A DNA stretch of 64,000 nt from Eopsaltria australis (lineage: Eukaryota > Chordata > Aves > Passeriformes > Petroicidae). Of the stretch, positions 37,576-51,700 are shown in pieces. Positions within the stretch are counted from its first letter, which is position 1; each line of letters starts with the position of its first letter. Location: contig JAVTVJ010000574.1 of the NCBI GenBank assembly GCA_034509425.1, positions 310,001 to 374,000 of the forward strand, in the 5' to 3' direction. The notes under the pieces were generated by a model. It had not been told where the DNA came from and searched no databases. It worked only from the letters and a program-made list of their open reading frames with translations. A program made the position numbers and the translations under genes.

Positions 37576-37770
37576 AAATCACGGGATCCCAGCATGGTTT
37601 GGGTTGGAAGGGACCTTCAAGCCCATCCATTGTCACCCCCTGCCATGGGCAGGGACACCTCCCACTGTCCCAGCCTGCTCCAAGCCCCATCCAACCTGGC
37701 CTGGGACACTGCCAGGGATCCAGGGACAGCCACAGCTTCTCTGGGCACCCTGTGCCAGGGCAGCCAGGAG
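37576..37770 (-). mobile_element. CR1 LINE fragment, 3' end, minus strand
   Basis: Read on the plus strand the segment carries, in order, AATCACGGGATCCCAGCATG (decayed terminal octamers), GTTTGGGTTGGAAGGGACC, CCCCTGCCATGGGCAGGGAC, AAGCCCCATCCAACCTGGCC and CACAGCTTCTCTGGGCACCC. This is the reverse complement of the CR1 3' end, of the branch that carries the CATGGGCAGGGAC block. The core is about 195 bases long. Weak similarity (AGGAATTCTTCCTCC near 37800) may extend the element to about 37830. It is 5'-truncated and shows no ORF2 coding signature. The GC-rich frames that cross it (for example 37497-37775 and 37538-37792) are by-products of the repeat and not genes. Confidence 0.93.
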
Positions 37771-38644
37771 ACTAAAAGCTTTTCCTAAGTAGAACAGAAC
37801 AGGAATTCTTCCTCCAGCAGCCAAATTCCCCATCCAAGTCACTAACCAGGTAATTAGCTCCCTTCAGGCAATACCCAGTCCTTGCACTGTACAGTCATTT
37901 CAGTATTTTCAAAAGGAATTCAAACTGTCTTAATTTCTAAAATAAAAAGTGCTGAGATATTTTGGGAACCTCTTTTCACTGACTAGCACTTAGCATGAAA
38001 TATTGAGTTAGAAGAAAAGCCCTCGTAAGATACAGTTTATTTCTTTTTTTCCAAGATAAACTCCCTGATGTAACATTGAATCTCTGTCAGCTTGTTTATT
38101 TTTTTAATTTCCCCCTTCATGACAGGTAAATATTTAACACCACTGGATGACTTATTCATGTGAAAGATCTTTCAGGATTCTCAAGTGCTCACTATACTGA
38201 TAGAAGTGTAATTAAGAATAATTTAGTTAAAAGCTGTAAATGGTAACTCCACAGTGGACACCTCCACTCCCAGCTGTGCAGGCTCAGCTCAGACATACTG
38301 AAAATACAATATCCAGACACCAAAATGTCTTATGCATTGTATCCATATTAAAATGTCATTGGTTGTTGATTGCAACTTCCTTAAACCTCAAACAGTTTAT
38401 TGAATAATTAGAAAATACCATAAAAATGTATCTTATTCCTTCAAAGAGCACTGTTACAAAGGGGATGACACATACTAAATTTGGGCCTTTTTTACAGATT
38501 TTTAAGTATAAATAAAAAAAAATAATCAGCCTGATGAGACAAAAGCAACAGGTAGAAACCATGAATAAACAAGACTACGTACCAAAGACTTGACATTACC
38601 TACTGAGAAAATAAAGATTAGAAAACATAGTAAAAGGAAAATGA
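37771..38644. other. Single-copy non-coding DNA
   Basis: Nothing is recognised beyond a possible diverged extension of the adjacent CR1 to about 37830. Confidence 0.5.
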
Positions 38645-38717
38645 AACAACAACAAAAAAAAACCAAATAAACAAAAAAAAACCAAACAAAAAAAAAAAAC
38701 CTAACCAAAAACAACCC
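38645..38717. repeat. A-rich AAC/AAACC low-complexity tract
   Basis: An A/C-dominated tract with runs of 8-12 A separated by CC or single C, similar in texture to the tract at 37241-37311. The minus-strand Phe/Val/Cys-rich frame over it (38526-38741) is an artefact. Confidence 0.85.
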
Positions 38718-41700
38718 AATAACCAAGGCAAACATCTTCATAGAATTTGCAGATTCTGAGCTTTATTGCACAAGTTTATAGATTTCCAAGGCCAGAGTTA
38801 CAGGTCCATTTGGATTATCAGATCTCTAGACAGGCAGATATAAAAGCTACTCCAGTTAGCTTGAAACATCCCCATGGACTAGGAGCACACAACCAGCTGA
38901 GCCAAGTCAACTCACAGCTTCCAATTCCTGTAAGAACTTATTTTGCACTTGTGTCCAGAGTGCAGTTGAATGTCATTAATATCATTAATATCAGTTCTAA
39001 CAATTAAAATTCCTCTCTCCATAGACTATAAACGGTTGTGTGTGAATAATTGTAATACCAGACTTCAAAATTCTGATAAAAAATTTAATGCCAGCAATGG
39101 CAACTGAACTTAGATTTCAAATGTGTTCCTGTGGCACAAGAACTTGTGTCATCAAGTGTGGGAGATCAACCACTCTGTGAGACAATGCACATTATCATAT
39201 CAGCAGTGGCACAAAGGTTTTGGGGAGTAACACAGGTCAGGCAAGTGCTAAAAGCTGCTTTATTATAACACCTACAGAAAAAACAGCAGCTTTCCCTACA
39301 CACAGCCACGGCACTTATGCCCCCCACCTGCTATTAAGCTTGCCAGTCAAAAAATGCCCTTCAACTCCCCCAGATGCTGTAAATAAAAGCCTGGCTAAGT
39401 AGGCAGGTCCTGTGCTGTGCCCTGCAGGCCACACGAGTCAGGCTCTCATCGACTGCCTGCAAAAGGCAAGTTAATAGCTGTGGGTCTCTGCTTTATCCCC
39501 AGGAGTTTCACACTGCAGCTCCAGAGCCCAAGAATGCACTGCTAATTTCACCCTCCCTTATATAAATGTCAAGCATTGTGTATTAGCCCACTCCTCAGGG
39601 ACTCATGTGCAAATGTTTTTTGTGAGCAATATTGTAACAGCAGCCTTGTTATGAAAGCCCAAGTTGTTTGGAAATCCCACACGCAGCAATAAGTAAAAAT
39701 AAATAAATACACCCCACTATTACAGGTAATAAACCTGCTCAGATAAAGATGCTTAAGCATAACAATCGTATTACAAGAGCAAAGCAAATCTCAGCAAAAT
39801 CAAATGCTTTAGAAATTGGGGGGGTTGTGGTGTACTTTTCAGCTGAGTAATGTATTCACTTGTGGTTTGAGCAAATTAATAGAATTGCTTTTATGAAAGA
39901 ATTTTATCATGACTGTTACAAAAATAAATAAAATAAACTCTGTTTTCAAAAGCATCATCCCAGAACAATTCCCCTACTTATCACCAAATCCTTCAAGCTG
40001 GTTTTGTGTTGTATCATTCATATTCCTGCTTTGAGAATTGGCTACCCCAGCTTCTCTTTGCTCATTATGAACAGAAATAAATAAATAAAAAGAAAATCCT
40101 TATCAAGATACATAAATCCAGCGGTAATCCTCTCCCTCTAATAAAATAATCTAATACAAATAATGCCTAAATGACATCAAGAGTTCAGGGAGAAAAGGAG
40201 GAGGGAGGTGAAAGAGTAAAAGAAAAGCACGGAGGCTTCTGTCACAGTCAGGCCACTGGGTCACAGAAAGTGCTCTCATTTTAGGCTGGAGTGTGAAAAA
40301 ATAGTGTTTAGGACAAGTTTACAGGGCCAGCATGAAAACTGAACTGCATTTTGTAATGCCTTAAGTTAATTTATTCTCTTCAATGCCTGGTTCTTGTGTG
40401 ATCCAGAGGGAAAGAGCAGCTGCTGTCACAGCCATGGATTTGATGTGACATAAAACATGGACCCACAGTTCCAACTATTTTAATGTATTACAGAGATGTG
40501 GCTGCTGGAATGTTTCACTTTTTACCACATACAACAAGCAACAAGTAGGAAGAGTGACCTAAGAAAACCCATTTTTGTGATTTTTTTTGTGCAAAATGCT
40601 TACAAAATTAGTTTTAGTGGAGTGAGGATTCACCACATTAAAGAATAATACACAGGCACTAAAAAAACTATTTTAGTGTTGTGTCAGATCTAAACCAAGT
40701 CCAATAAACATCCAGAAGAGCAGACAGTACAGTAATGGAGAACCCAGACCACGGCTTCTGCCGAGGATGAACAGGCCTTAAAGTAACTTAGAAGTTATTA
40801 TGAAATGAAGTGGATGGGCTGAGGAATAAACCCCATTCCACTGAGAAGGAGCCAGGATTTCCTGGCAGGTGTGTTCTTTAGCCTGCAGTGCCATCGTCTG
40901 GCTGTGGAAGCTATATCACCACAGGGTGGGGAAGGCAGCCAGCTGAATATTTAAATGTGAAAAAAGAACAAGCCTTCATGCCATGCACATTTGTAAAAAT
41001 ACATGATCCTGAGGGGAGTTGTAGTATTTACATGGAAAAGCATTGAATGAATAAATGAAAATATATTCTCAAGTAAAGACAGAGCATAAGAGCTGAACAT
41101 TCAAATCAACTGCCTAAAACTATGGCTAAAATTGCCATGGAATCCAGAATCGGGCTTCCCTTGACACTTTTTGTTTTTTTCCTTTTTTTAACAGAGTTAT
41201 TAGTTTAAACTTTAAGGTCAACAATGTAATTTGAAAGACATTGCTAAATAGTTTATGACTGGAGATCTTAAAAGCAAATGTACAAACCGGTATTTAATTA
41301 ATTATTACAATATATTTTGAACTACGAATCCTGTAACATTTCAACCACATACATATAATCAACTCTGAGCTTCACTATGCCAGAAAAAAAAGAAAAAAAA
41401 GCACTGTTTTTCTTGTCATGATTATTACAGCACCTACAGGTTACCAGCTTTAGGGGTAAACAAATCCAACTTGAGTGATGTTTTAGACAAAGATCAAATA
41501 AAAGTAACAGAGAGACATTTTTGGTAACTAAGGACTGTTAGGATCATCAGCCTGGTTCTAAAATTCAGATATATAGGATAAAAAAATCCCCAGTACATCA
41601 TGTATGTGGCCCTGGGAAAATTCACAAAAAGTCTGGGTAGGTTTCAACACACAGGAAAGTAAGAGGCAAGGTAAGAGCAGTTTGTGACATTTATACCAAC

Positions 41701-44700
41701 AACTTCTTTAAAGTGAGTATGATGTATCAGAGCTCTTTTAATTAATTTTGAAGCAGTATTTGAGGTGAAAGAGTAAGTACAAGGAATGTTTGGAAAGATA
41801 AGTTCATTAGCAGAATAACTTGGTCTAGGCTCCAATCTGAGTTAATTCTCAGAGTCTTCTGTTCCAGATTACAGCAGATCAGATTTGAGTACCCTGCTGT
41901 TTGGTTTAAAGGCATGAAGTTAATAAATTCCCAATGCAGTTCAGTTTACAGAGCCTGCAAAATAAACAGGGACACTCTGGCAGATTTTGTACTGGTTAAT
42001 CTTGCAAACTGTGCAAAACTTTGAAAAATTATGACACTTTTCTTTGAGGAGTTAACTTTAGGAACAAACATTAAATATTTTGGAACCTACTAATCTCCAA
42101 ACCTCACAGCAACAACCAATCTTTGCATCTGCTCCAGCTGGGGCTGGAAGCTCTGCAAGTGAGCCCACATCATCCTTTCTTCCCCCAGATGTCACTGGAT
42201 GCTTTTTCCCTCATGCAGTGAGGCAGAGCCTCACAGGAGCCACAGCTGCCAAGTAAATACAGCAGCCTGACCCAGCTGCCTTCATTACCTTAATGGCCAT
42301 GGCAAGGACTGAGAGAATGCCCAGAATGCCAAAGTTTTTGCAGGTTCTTCAGAAGAATTTCAATCATACAGCAACATTCCACTTAAATTCATTTGGAAAT
42401 GCCAGGGACTGTAAATAAGGTCACCTGGGCTGATTTGAAGAATGAATTTCCAAGTCCCTCAAAAGCATTTACTTCTCACTGCAAATAAAAAATAGCCAGA
42501 ACTCCAGCACCTGGTGTGTCAGGGGTCATTCTGCACAGTGTAAGAGAGCTGTGACAGCACAGACCTCTGAAAGAATCCAGCCTTCAGTTGAGATATAATC
42601 AGCTTTTTGGGACAGAACTTGGGAAATAAATGCAGCTGGAAAACACAAGCATCTGCTAATTTGTGCTGTGATCAAAAGTAGGAACATGGTGGACATGGAC
42701 AACCTTTGCATTTGATGGGTTGACAAAACAAGCTCTGTTTCCAAGCATCCCAAGGGAAGGGAAATACAGTGTCAAGGCAGATTCAGTAAAGTCCACTAGC
42801 AGGAGCAAACTTTAAAAAAAACATAGGTATTATGTTATATAATTAAAGTATCAAATCAATCAGGGCTCTGTAAGTACAGAAACAGAAAAACAGATTTGCA
42901 CATTAAAATGTCTCCCTAGAATGAGTTGCAGAAAAAATTACTTTCTACATCACATTATCTGTGATTATATTAAATTAATCCTTTATAATAAAATACATAG
43001 GGAAATCACCATGTCAGTGTTGTAGACTAAAACATCAGACATTAAAAGCCAAGCCTGTGGTATGGGTAGATCGTTTAATACACAAAACTTAGTCACTAAA
43101 TTAGGGAGAAGTTTGTACTTCACAGAACTGAAACAATTAATACATGTCCTAAATGAATAATGTTCTTAATCTGACACATAATTTTAAGGAGATTTTGACT
43201 TTGGTACAAATGAAGCTGTACGGAAGAGGTGGAGTGTTCCTTTTCTCCATGCTATTGAATTTTAATGCTCTCAGATTTGACGCAATACAGATTCTTAAAG
43301 GCTTTCAATTTATCTTTTCCATTTTTTTTACTTAGTCTGTGTAGTAATGATTCAAAATTCATTGTATTTTAATAAACAGTGCATCACAGTTCTTCAAAAG
43401 CATTTTATAGAATATAACCAATATAGAAGGGCAAAGTTCTTCAGGAGTTCCAACTTTTCAAAACTACCCAAATGCTGTCATGAGAAATTTCATCCCAACA
43501 TCAGTTAGAAATAAGCATTTTGCATCTCCGGCAGCAGTGAAAAGGCATCAAAGCAGATGTAAACCCAAATCCTTTAATCTAGAAATGTGTTTTACTGCTT
43601 TGGAAAAGAATGGTGGAGATCCTGACTTGCCAAGGTCGCGAGAGCCATCCAATACATTCTTGCCTGGATGTCACCTCCCACACCTGGCACCTCAGAATTA
43701 AAAAGCAAAGCCTGACTTTCTTTGGTTGTTGTGAGCCAAAGAAATGCTGGAATCTGTTTAGGAGAAACACAATAATACAGGCAGACGAGGACAAAGGAAA
43801 TACAAGCCAGCAATGCAATAAAACAGCATCAAACTTTGGGTGCAAAGGCAAAAATTTTCAGGAGAGCAGTACCTCCTGAAACACAAAGAATGATTTTCAT
43901 CCAGTTGGTGCAGGGAGATTTTACCCCTCCCTGCAAATTTTGTCTTACATCGCTCATTAACCAATTACCTGTTCAGCAAAAGGCCACAGCAAACCAAAGT
44001 TTTAAGAAACACATCAAACAAATTTGCTGAAGCAGATGTTCCCTGCTGGATTTCAGGCAATTCTCACATGTAAAATCCTGCTCTGTTCCTTAAACTTCAA
44101 CCTGTATCAAGTCTTGAAACTGAAAGCCAGTAACAGAGACCAGATTTTTTTTTTAAATGGAATTGAAGTCAAAATGTTTGCTCCTTGCATGGTATGCATA
44201 TTGCCATTATCTAGGAAAAAAAAACTAAATTAATTTTCTTTTGTATCTTAGCCTGCTGATAAGGAAGGATAAAAGGAAGGGTAAAAGAAGCCTTACTTTA
44301 GACTTTGAATATCAGCATTCTTTTTTCAACATTTATACTGGGGGTTTTTTTTCAGAAATAACCCCTGATCTTTTAAAAAACAATTGTGAGACAGCAGGTA
44401 TGACATAGTGGGACATGCCTGTACACCAGGCCTTCTCATATTGCCCTGGGTGTCCTATCTTAGTACTGAAGAGATAAATGGCAGAATCCCTGGATTTTCC
44501 TGACCTTGATCAAGAAGAGCAAATTTTTAGCTGAACTGTGCAAAACTGCTATGATTGCATCAATCTAATCTGGAAAGCACATGGTTTATATATAAACCAT
44601 GGTCTCTGTCTCATCCATCAAACTGAAAGACAATAAAACATACCTCTGTAAGAAAAATTGGGAAAAAAAAAACATTAACCCTTATTTTACTCCTTATATA

Positions 44701-45599
44701 AGAATCCTCAACCATGTTTCAAAGACTACAGAAACATACATACATATTCAGGTTTCTAAATATGGATATAAATAAATTTAAATATAAGTGCTCTTATAAT
44801 AACAGGCTTTGTTGGAGAAAAAGACACTCTGCATCACTGCTGAAGAAATCAGTTCTGAAATAATGGAATTAGGAAGTTTTGATCAAACTGCCCAACATCA
44901 GGCAGCCATAAAAAGCCATCTATTGCAACAGAGAAAAGATTTACCTGGCAAGAGATCCAATACAACATGAAAAGACGAACTGGAATCAATGAGAAATGAA
45001 CTGGATTACTGGACAGAGCATATTCTTGCACGTGTTCAAGCTACTGGGAAAGTAACAGAGCCAGCAGGTATAAAAAAACCTTCCAAATTCTGCTTACCCT
45101 TTCCTGATCCAATCACAGCCATGCTGTTAATCAGGATGGATTACATCCCGGATATTAATTTGGCAAACAAAACAATCATCTGATTCAGTCTGTCCCCTTC
45201 AAATATGCTGAAAACAATCTGCCACTGACAATCTTGCCATGTGTGTGCTCCTGGAAAGCCATCTGAACAATTTCTGCTGAGATGAGAGGAGACCTCTAAA
45301 CCCACACACAAATCAAATGCCACAAGGCTTTCCCTGTCCATCCAGGGTGTGGATGTGTCCTCTACTGCCCAAGGAAGTGCTGCAATGTGCACAGTGAAGG
45401 GAGGCAGCTCAAAGAGTTATGGACTCCTTTTGACTAAAAATAAATACAGATGAACTCGTTCTGGGTATGAGCAAAAGGCTGCTGGCTCAGCAGGAGGTGA
45501 AAGCATTGCTCCCTCACTGACCAGAGGAATCCTGTCCTGCTGCTGGGATTCCTTCCTGGAAACCCTTTCAGCAGCTGGAGATTCCCTCTGCATCTCCTG
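38718..45599. other. Single-copy non-coding DNA
   Basis: Nearly 7 kb without a confident repeat or gene. Small tetranucleotide runs of the AAAT type occur near 39695-39711 and 40073-40095, and a 9-bp direct repeat (ATTAATATC) occurs near 38975. A perfect 22-bp palindrome is at 44580-44601. No open frame exceeds 90 codons. The GC-richer stretch 45440-45600, just before the LTR-like end, may belong to the same LTR but cannot be proven to. Confidence 0.5.
44580..44601. repeat. Perfect 22-bp palindrome
   Basis: The sequence CATGGTTTATA at 44580-44590 is followed at once by its exact reverse complement TATAAACCATG at 44591-44601, with no spacer. The centre is TATATATA-like. Such perfect self-complementarity can extrude as a cruciform or fold in RNA, but no function is implied by the context. 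Confidence 0.95.
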
Positions 45600-45735
45600 G
45601 CAGTTTGGGCTTGGCTAGGGCTTTTTGTCTCTTCACTTAATAAACTGCCTTCATCTCAACTCATGAATTTTCTTGCTTTTACCTTTGCTGTGTCTCTCCA
45701 ACCCCAGTGTCAGGGCTGGGGTGACTCAGCCAGCT
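45600..45735 (+). mobile_element. Probable solo LTR 3' part, avian ERVL-type endogenous retrovirus
   Basis: The segment contains CTTCACTTAATAAACTGCC, with an AATAAA polyadenylation signal at 45639-45644. It continues with TTCATCTCAACTCATGAATT, TTCTTGCTTTTACC and TCTCTCCAACCCC, and ends in a CAGGGCTGGGGTGACTC-like stretch. This order resembles the R/U5 end of avian ERVL-type LTRs, where AATAAACTG is followed by TTATCTCAACCCA and then a T-rich and C-rich stretch. It is strongly diverged, and neither LTR terminus (TG...CA) nor internal gag/pol sequence is evident. I therefore call it an old solo LTR or a fragment. Upstream sequence from about 45440 is GC-richer and could be U3. There is no coding content. 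Confidence 0.55.
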
Positions 45736-48700
45736 CATCCCAGTGTGTCAAATCCTTTGGGTGACATTCTGTGCCCTCTGCTGTGACACTGCTGTTAAGC
45801 ACAAGCAATGCTTCTCTTTGAATCACTGTTTGCAGAGAGCCTCAGTTCCCAACAGGAATCCCCACAGTGAGCCAAGACCTGGCCAACACCTGGGTACCAA
45901 GAGAGGGGGTGAACAGAGAGGAGGAGTCACAGAGCCCCAGCCATGGAGCCAAACATTCCTCTGGAGGATTCCAAGCCTGTCCAACAGCCTCAGCTGGTGC
46001 TGCAGGCACAGAACTGAGCCCACATGCACTGAGGGTCAGAGCACAACCTCTGCTCCAACCATGGCTATGCTGAAGACATGAAGCAGCAAGGAAAAGACAC
46101 ATATGAGAATTTTTAATACCCAACATTCCTAAATATTTCCATAAGATTTTTTTTATTTACTGGTTATAAGGAGAACAAATGCAAAAATTTAAGTGGTGGT
46201 TCAATTCCTAAATGGATTCAAATTTTCAATATCAGAATTTAAACTTTCCACAGAGACACAGTATTTGATACAGAAGAAATGTTATTTATCTCTCTCCATT
46301 CTATGATTTAGAGCAGTGGCCTGCATTGAGTTCCTCTCACAATTCTCAAACACCATTTCCAGGTTTCCTACACAACAGTTTCACTGAAGAGTACACAGGA
46401 CTGCACAACTTTCACACCACAGAGATCAGAGCATTTGTCAAGTGTAAATAAAGACAGAGCAACTGCAACCTCATCTATAGCAGCATGTTTGTGGGCTTGT
46501 CTCAACAGGAGCTCTACAAGGACTCAGAATAAATCATAAAAGAACTCACATTTCCATTCTTTTTTTCTAGAGAAATACATAATCTCTGGATTTCTACCTC
46601 ACCAATAGGGCTGTTTAAGGATAGTTCATGAGAACAGGCCTGTCAGTGGCTATTTTCCTTACTGAGAGGAAAATTAAAATGTAGGAACATTTCTATGGCA
46701 AAGCACAGGTTGGCAGTAAGTTAAATGAAAGAAAAGCCCCCAGCTTGAGACTCTCCTGTCTGCACAGAGATCATTTTGCTCACACCAGTGTAAGGCCTCC
46801 CTCCCCTTTCTGTGCTCTTTAGACCAGGTCCAAAAACACCCCTGTGACCACAAAAATACCTGCAAATAAGGTGGGTCATAGGTACATGTTGTCAGCTCTG
46901 TCCTCCTTCTTTATCAAATCTCCCACATCTTAATTTTAAAAGTGAGAAAAAAGACAGGGACAGAAATGTCACCTGGAAATTGACTTTTCTCCAAAGTTTC
47001 GATGACCGTGAAACTCTGGCACAAGTAAACAACATAAAACCCCACACTGAGGAGTCTGGGTTATGAAACATCAGCACCCCCCAAAACCTTTGGAAAAGAA
47101 ACGTTCCACCAAAGTAGCAGAAGCTGCACTGTCCCATTGCTGTGAAGTTTGACTGAGTCACAAAGACAAGGTCCATCACAGGTTCCATTCACAGCACACT
47201 AATATTTATAGACCTGTGGGCTTTTCCCTTTTTAATGTAACTTCAAAAGCCAATTCCCCTCTGTTTTTATACCTGTTGAAAACTTAATGGTCAGATGTAA
47301 ACAAAATTTCAGCAAAGCTTGAGCCTCCCACGAATTATTTTTCACTTAATTTTGACAGGTAATTACCATCAAATCAGACTTCAGTTTTCCTTCTCCCATC
47401 TGATTTTTTCCTGCTGAATCTCAATATTTTAACATTATATTTAACCAAGTATTAAAGCAAAAAATTTTTGTCTTCTGCCCCCTCCCTTGTGCCCAGGTGA
47501 AAGATAATTACTGTATGCAATGCAAGTACAGTACATATGAATATATGCCAAAGGAACTTGTGCATACATTTACTTCAGTGATAATAAAATATTTTATTCA
47601 TGCATATAAAAGAATGTTCTTTCTCGCTCAGTGAGCTTTTTAGGAGTTATTAGCAGGAATGTGTCATATACCTAATGAAATTTATTTCAAGGTAGAAGGG
47701 AGTTTAAGAAAAAAGTAAAATAAAGTCTGATAACTAATTCTGTTGGCTATCACAGAATTGTAATTTCAAGATTTATCAAAATATCGTCAAAACGAAGATA
47801 CTTGGAAAAAATCTCCCAATAAAATGTAATTTATTTGCAACAGCAATCATGTTTATACACAGTAATGCAGGGACAGAAGATGTGGAACACGCTGGCAAAA
47901 AGGCACCATAGTAAAAGCTTTTTTTAGCACTGCCTTAGCAGGTATTGCAGCACAGAAAATGCACTATCCATGTCCCTTCTGTGTATTCAGCATATGTAAA
48001 AGTCACACAGCAGAACACGTTGACACTTCAGTGGGAGGTCAAATTATTGTTTTGGCACTTCTGTCACGCCTGTCACTTCAATTCCACTTTATCAAATTAC
48101 AGATTGCTAGATAGAGTTGGATTAAGGGGAGAGACAGACACACACACACAGAGGAGCAACTGTCACCACTTCACTTGTGAAATCCCATAATTGCATGTCA
48201 GTGACAGCGAGAACAAGAGAGCAGTAATAGGGCTGACATTATGAGCATTCAAATACCAGGAAACTTTGCTGCAAGACTTTGCACTCTGTCAAGCCACATG
48301 CCAGGAAATGGACTGGATTTCTGAGCAATCCCTCACATTAGAATTGCCAATATTTATTAGGCTGACTAATGCAGTGTCTTAAGTTCCAGGGCAACTTTCA
48401 GCTCCCTGTTTTTCCAGAATCACTGCTTTAATTTGAAAAGAACATAAAACTAAGACAAATGAGGAAAAAAAATCCTTTGATTTAAAAATATCACTAAAAG
48501 TAGTATGAATGACAATAAATATTGCCTAAACAATGTAGATTATGGGTTTGATTCAACTTTCTGAGTTTTAGGATCCCTGGAGTGCAACAGAGCTTGATTT
48601 CAAATAACTGTGAAGGAATCAGCCATGAATTTCAAGCAACTTTTCTGGTAATAAACAAACAAACAACACACTACACACAAATCCCTTAGATAACTTGATC

Positions 48701-51700
48701 CTTTTGTGGAAGTTGGGGAAAATTCCAGCTCTGTGCTGAGGAAGGCTCAGGAAGCATCCCATAAATCTGACTTACATGAGCTGTCAGGGGAAACATGCGC
48801 TGTGCTGTGACAGGAGGATGCTATTCCTGGAACAGCTCATTATTCCCACTCTGGTTACTCCCCCTGTTCCTCAGTTCTGTGGCCAACCCTGTCCCCTTTG
48901 TGTGCTCCTGTCCTGCCATGGCTCAACAACACCTGGTGCTGTTTGTACAGCAGGGAAAGAGGCAGCAGAAACAGAAATCATTTGTTCACTCTGTTAGACA
49001 CCAGCAGGGCCATTAACATCCAAAACTTCCTTAGATTCCTCTAAAATCTACACCCAAATACAATTTAGACACTTCCTTACAATCCATTGGAGTCTATGAT
49101 CTTCCCTCACAATAAAAAGTAATTTCTTTTAATGTGGGTAAAAAATGCATCTCAATAATCTACACAAGTATGCAGATTGCACAATGCCTTCACAAGGGAA
49201 TAAAAATGCCACTTATTCCTATTCACTGCTAGGGAGCCCCTAAACATCAGAAAAAAGGACTACCATGAAAGGAAAGAGTATAATGACAAATCCACATCTA
49301 TGATGCCATAGTTGACCTAGTCCCTCCATGGTGCTTATCAGCTCCTCACTATTTGATACCCTCCTTAATTCCCTTCTACAGTAATCTGAAGAAGATCAGA
49401 AAAATTGGATAAATAGTTTCTCATTAAAAAAAAAAAAATCCCTTAAAGGTCCATGCAAAACATTTTTATATGATCACTATGAATAAATAAAAAAACCACC
49501 AAAACCTGCAAGGAGCCACTGAATAGGCAAAGCAAAATGTATTTTTAACACTGTTTCTTTTTCTCCCATTTTGTCTCAGACACACTTTATAACCTTGCCT
49601 ACATCTGCCCTTCACACTTCTATTTCCCCATATGTCTCAAGCCATATAACTGTAAGCACTTTCCTCATAGGTGTTTTTAATTTGTTTGTAAAGTAATTTG
49701 AGATCCGCTGACAGAAGGTACAAAAGAAAAAAAAATCAGAAAATATTTCCCACAGCAGGCAGAGAAAAGGAAAGGCATTGCTGCCTACCCCATATCTCAC
49801 AGCAGGTAATGGGGAGTCAGGAAACATTCTGGCACCCCAGGGAACTTCGCTGCCTTCCTGACCCATCAGGTTATTGCCCTGATGCACTGCCATAAACTCT
49901 GCAGCTCCCAGAAAGCCCCCGCACTCCCAGCTCCAAAGTGGGACATTTTCAACTCAAGATGCATCTCAAAAACGTTCTCTCCATGAGCCCCTTCCTTCTC
50001 CAGAAGGGAAAATGCAGCAGGACACCCCAGGTGACCTTGAGCCCCTAGCTGATGGTGCTGAGCTGCTGCTGCACGGGGGCGTTTGCTGCCTGCCAGGAAC
50101 AGGTAGGAGAATGTCACTGCACATTACAGCCAGCTCTCCCCATTAGGGGAGAATAAACTGAAATAAAACAGAAATGAAACAGCCTGAGCTGCAGAATAAA
50201 ACATCCCCAGCAAAAACGAGCTGAGACAAAGTTATCCAGCACAGAAAGGTCACTGTAAGTTGGCTTCCAGTTTGCAGTGTCAGTTTTCCATTTCAGGTGG
50301 AAATGTCACACGAAGGATGACAGGGGAGATAACTCTGGATCAGAATTTTGGTTTCACAGCGTTGCCATGAATTAATTTGATGATATGACAATTGCAGAGT
50401 AAAACAAAATATGTCCTTTATGCACTGTTCAGACCCTAAGGACAGAGCAGGACTGGATGAAATCTTACTTACAGTTTCTTCTTATATTTTTGAAGATTAC
50501 TGTTTGAAGCAAGTGCTGTATAAATATATGAAAAACAAAGAAAGATGACTGCTCAGACGAAATCATGTTATGAACTGAGATTAAATAAAAACCAAGGCAG
50601 ATTTATAAGTGGCAGGTTTTTCAGGCAATGTGAGATGATGGGGCTGTGGAAGAGCAAAAGTAGCAAAAAGACTGTACACATTAGAAGTTTTCTTAGAGAC
50701 AGACTATGGCCTAGTTATATCAAATGGAAGGATCTCAAAGGAATCCACGTGCTCTCCCTCTTGGCAAAATTGCCAGTGTCCTTACTAATTGCCTTCCACC
50801 AGATCCATTCTGTTTGTGTCCAACACAGAGAGCTCTATCAGAAAACATGGGGGGAAGGAAAAACAACCTGACCAGCTGTCATTGTCCTGGCAACAGCAAA
50901 ACACCACCCAGGCTTTGGAATCGTGACTCAAATCCCAAAGCCAGCTGCAGGTTCAGTGTATTCTTACAAAAATCACCCTTGGTGTGTTTTTAACAGGTTT
51001 CTTCCTGTGACAATTTAAGGGACACTTTCCTACATATGTTCCTTTGAGAAGCAAAGCTGAGCCATTTCTGTGATCCCATGATTCATTAAACATCCAATAC
51101 TGTGATGTTCAGAATGGTGGTGGGAGACCAAAACAAGAAAGTTTGGGTGTGACAAATGCAGAAAAAAGTATTCACTATGTAGGAAATGAGTTGTACATGC
51201 ATTTATGGGTCCTCTGCTGGAAACGGCAAAGGCAATTTGGTAATTCATAATTATCCAGGCCACGGAGAGCAGACTGTGCATTACTTGTCACCTGGTATTC
51301 TCAAACCTGGGAGCTTTTATCCTTGCAGAAAATAAATAAAAACCTTACGTGGAAAGGTCAGTTGAAGACAATGGAAGGAGAGGCAGAGCACAGTGATGAA
51401 GTGGTTATGATAATTAACTGCTATTTTGGAATTTACAGAATAATAGTTTTCGAAATAATAAGTACAGTTATTAAATTTGAGTTTGCCTCGAGGCAATGCT
51501 TTAGTCATGGTTACATAAATTCCTACTTCAGAAGTTATAGATTAGGAAACTTCAGAAAAGAAGGAACACAAGAAAAGGCACCTTGCAGGTTTGTATTTTG
51601 TGGTTAACTGGGAAAATTTCCCATTAATTACTAATGATATACTTCATTAGTAGTATATTTCATTATGGAAGTGCAAATTAATAGATACTAATGATGCATG

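Noticed and set aside
46286..46315. Possible CR1 tail (CCATTCTATGATTTAG)
   Set aside because: Only one octamer-like unit is present, and the preceding sequence does not follow any CR1 3' end that I know.
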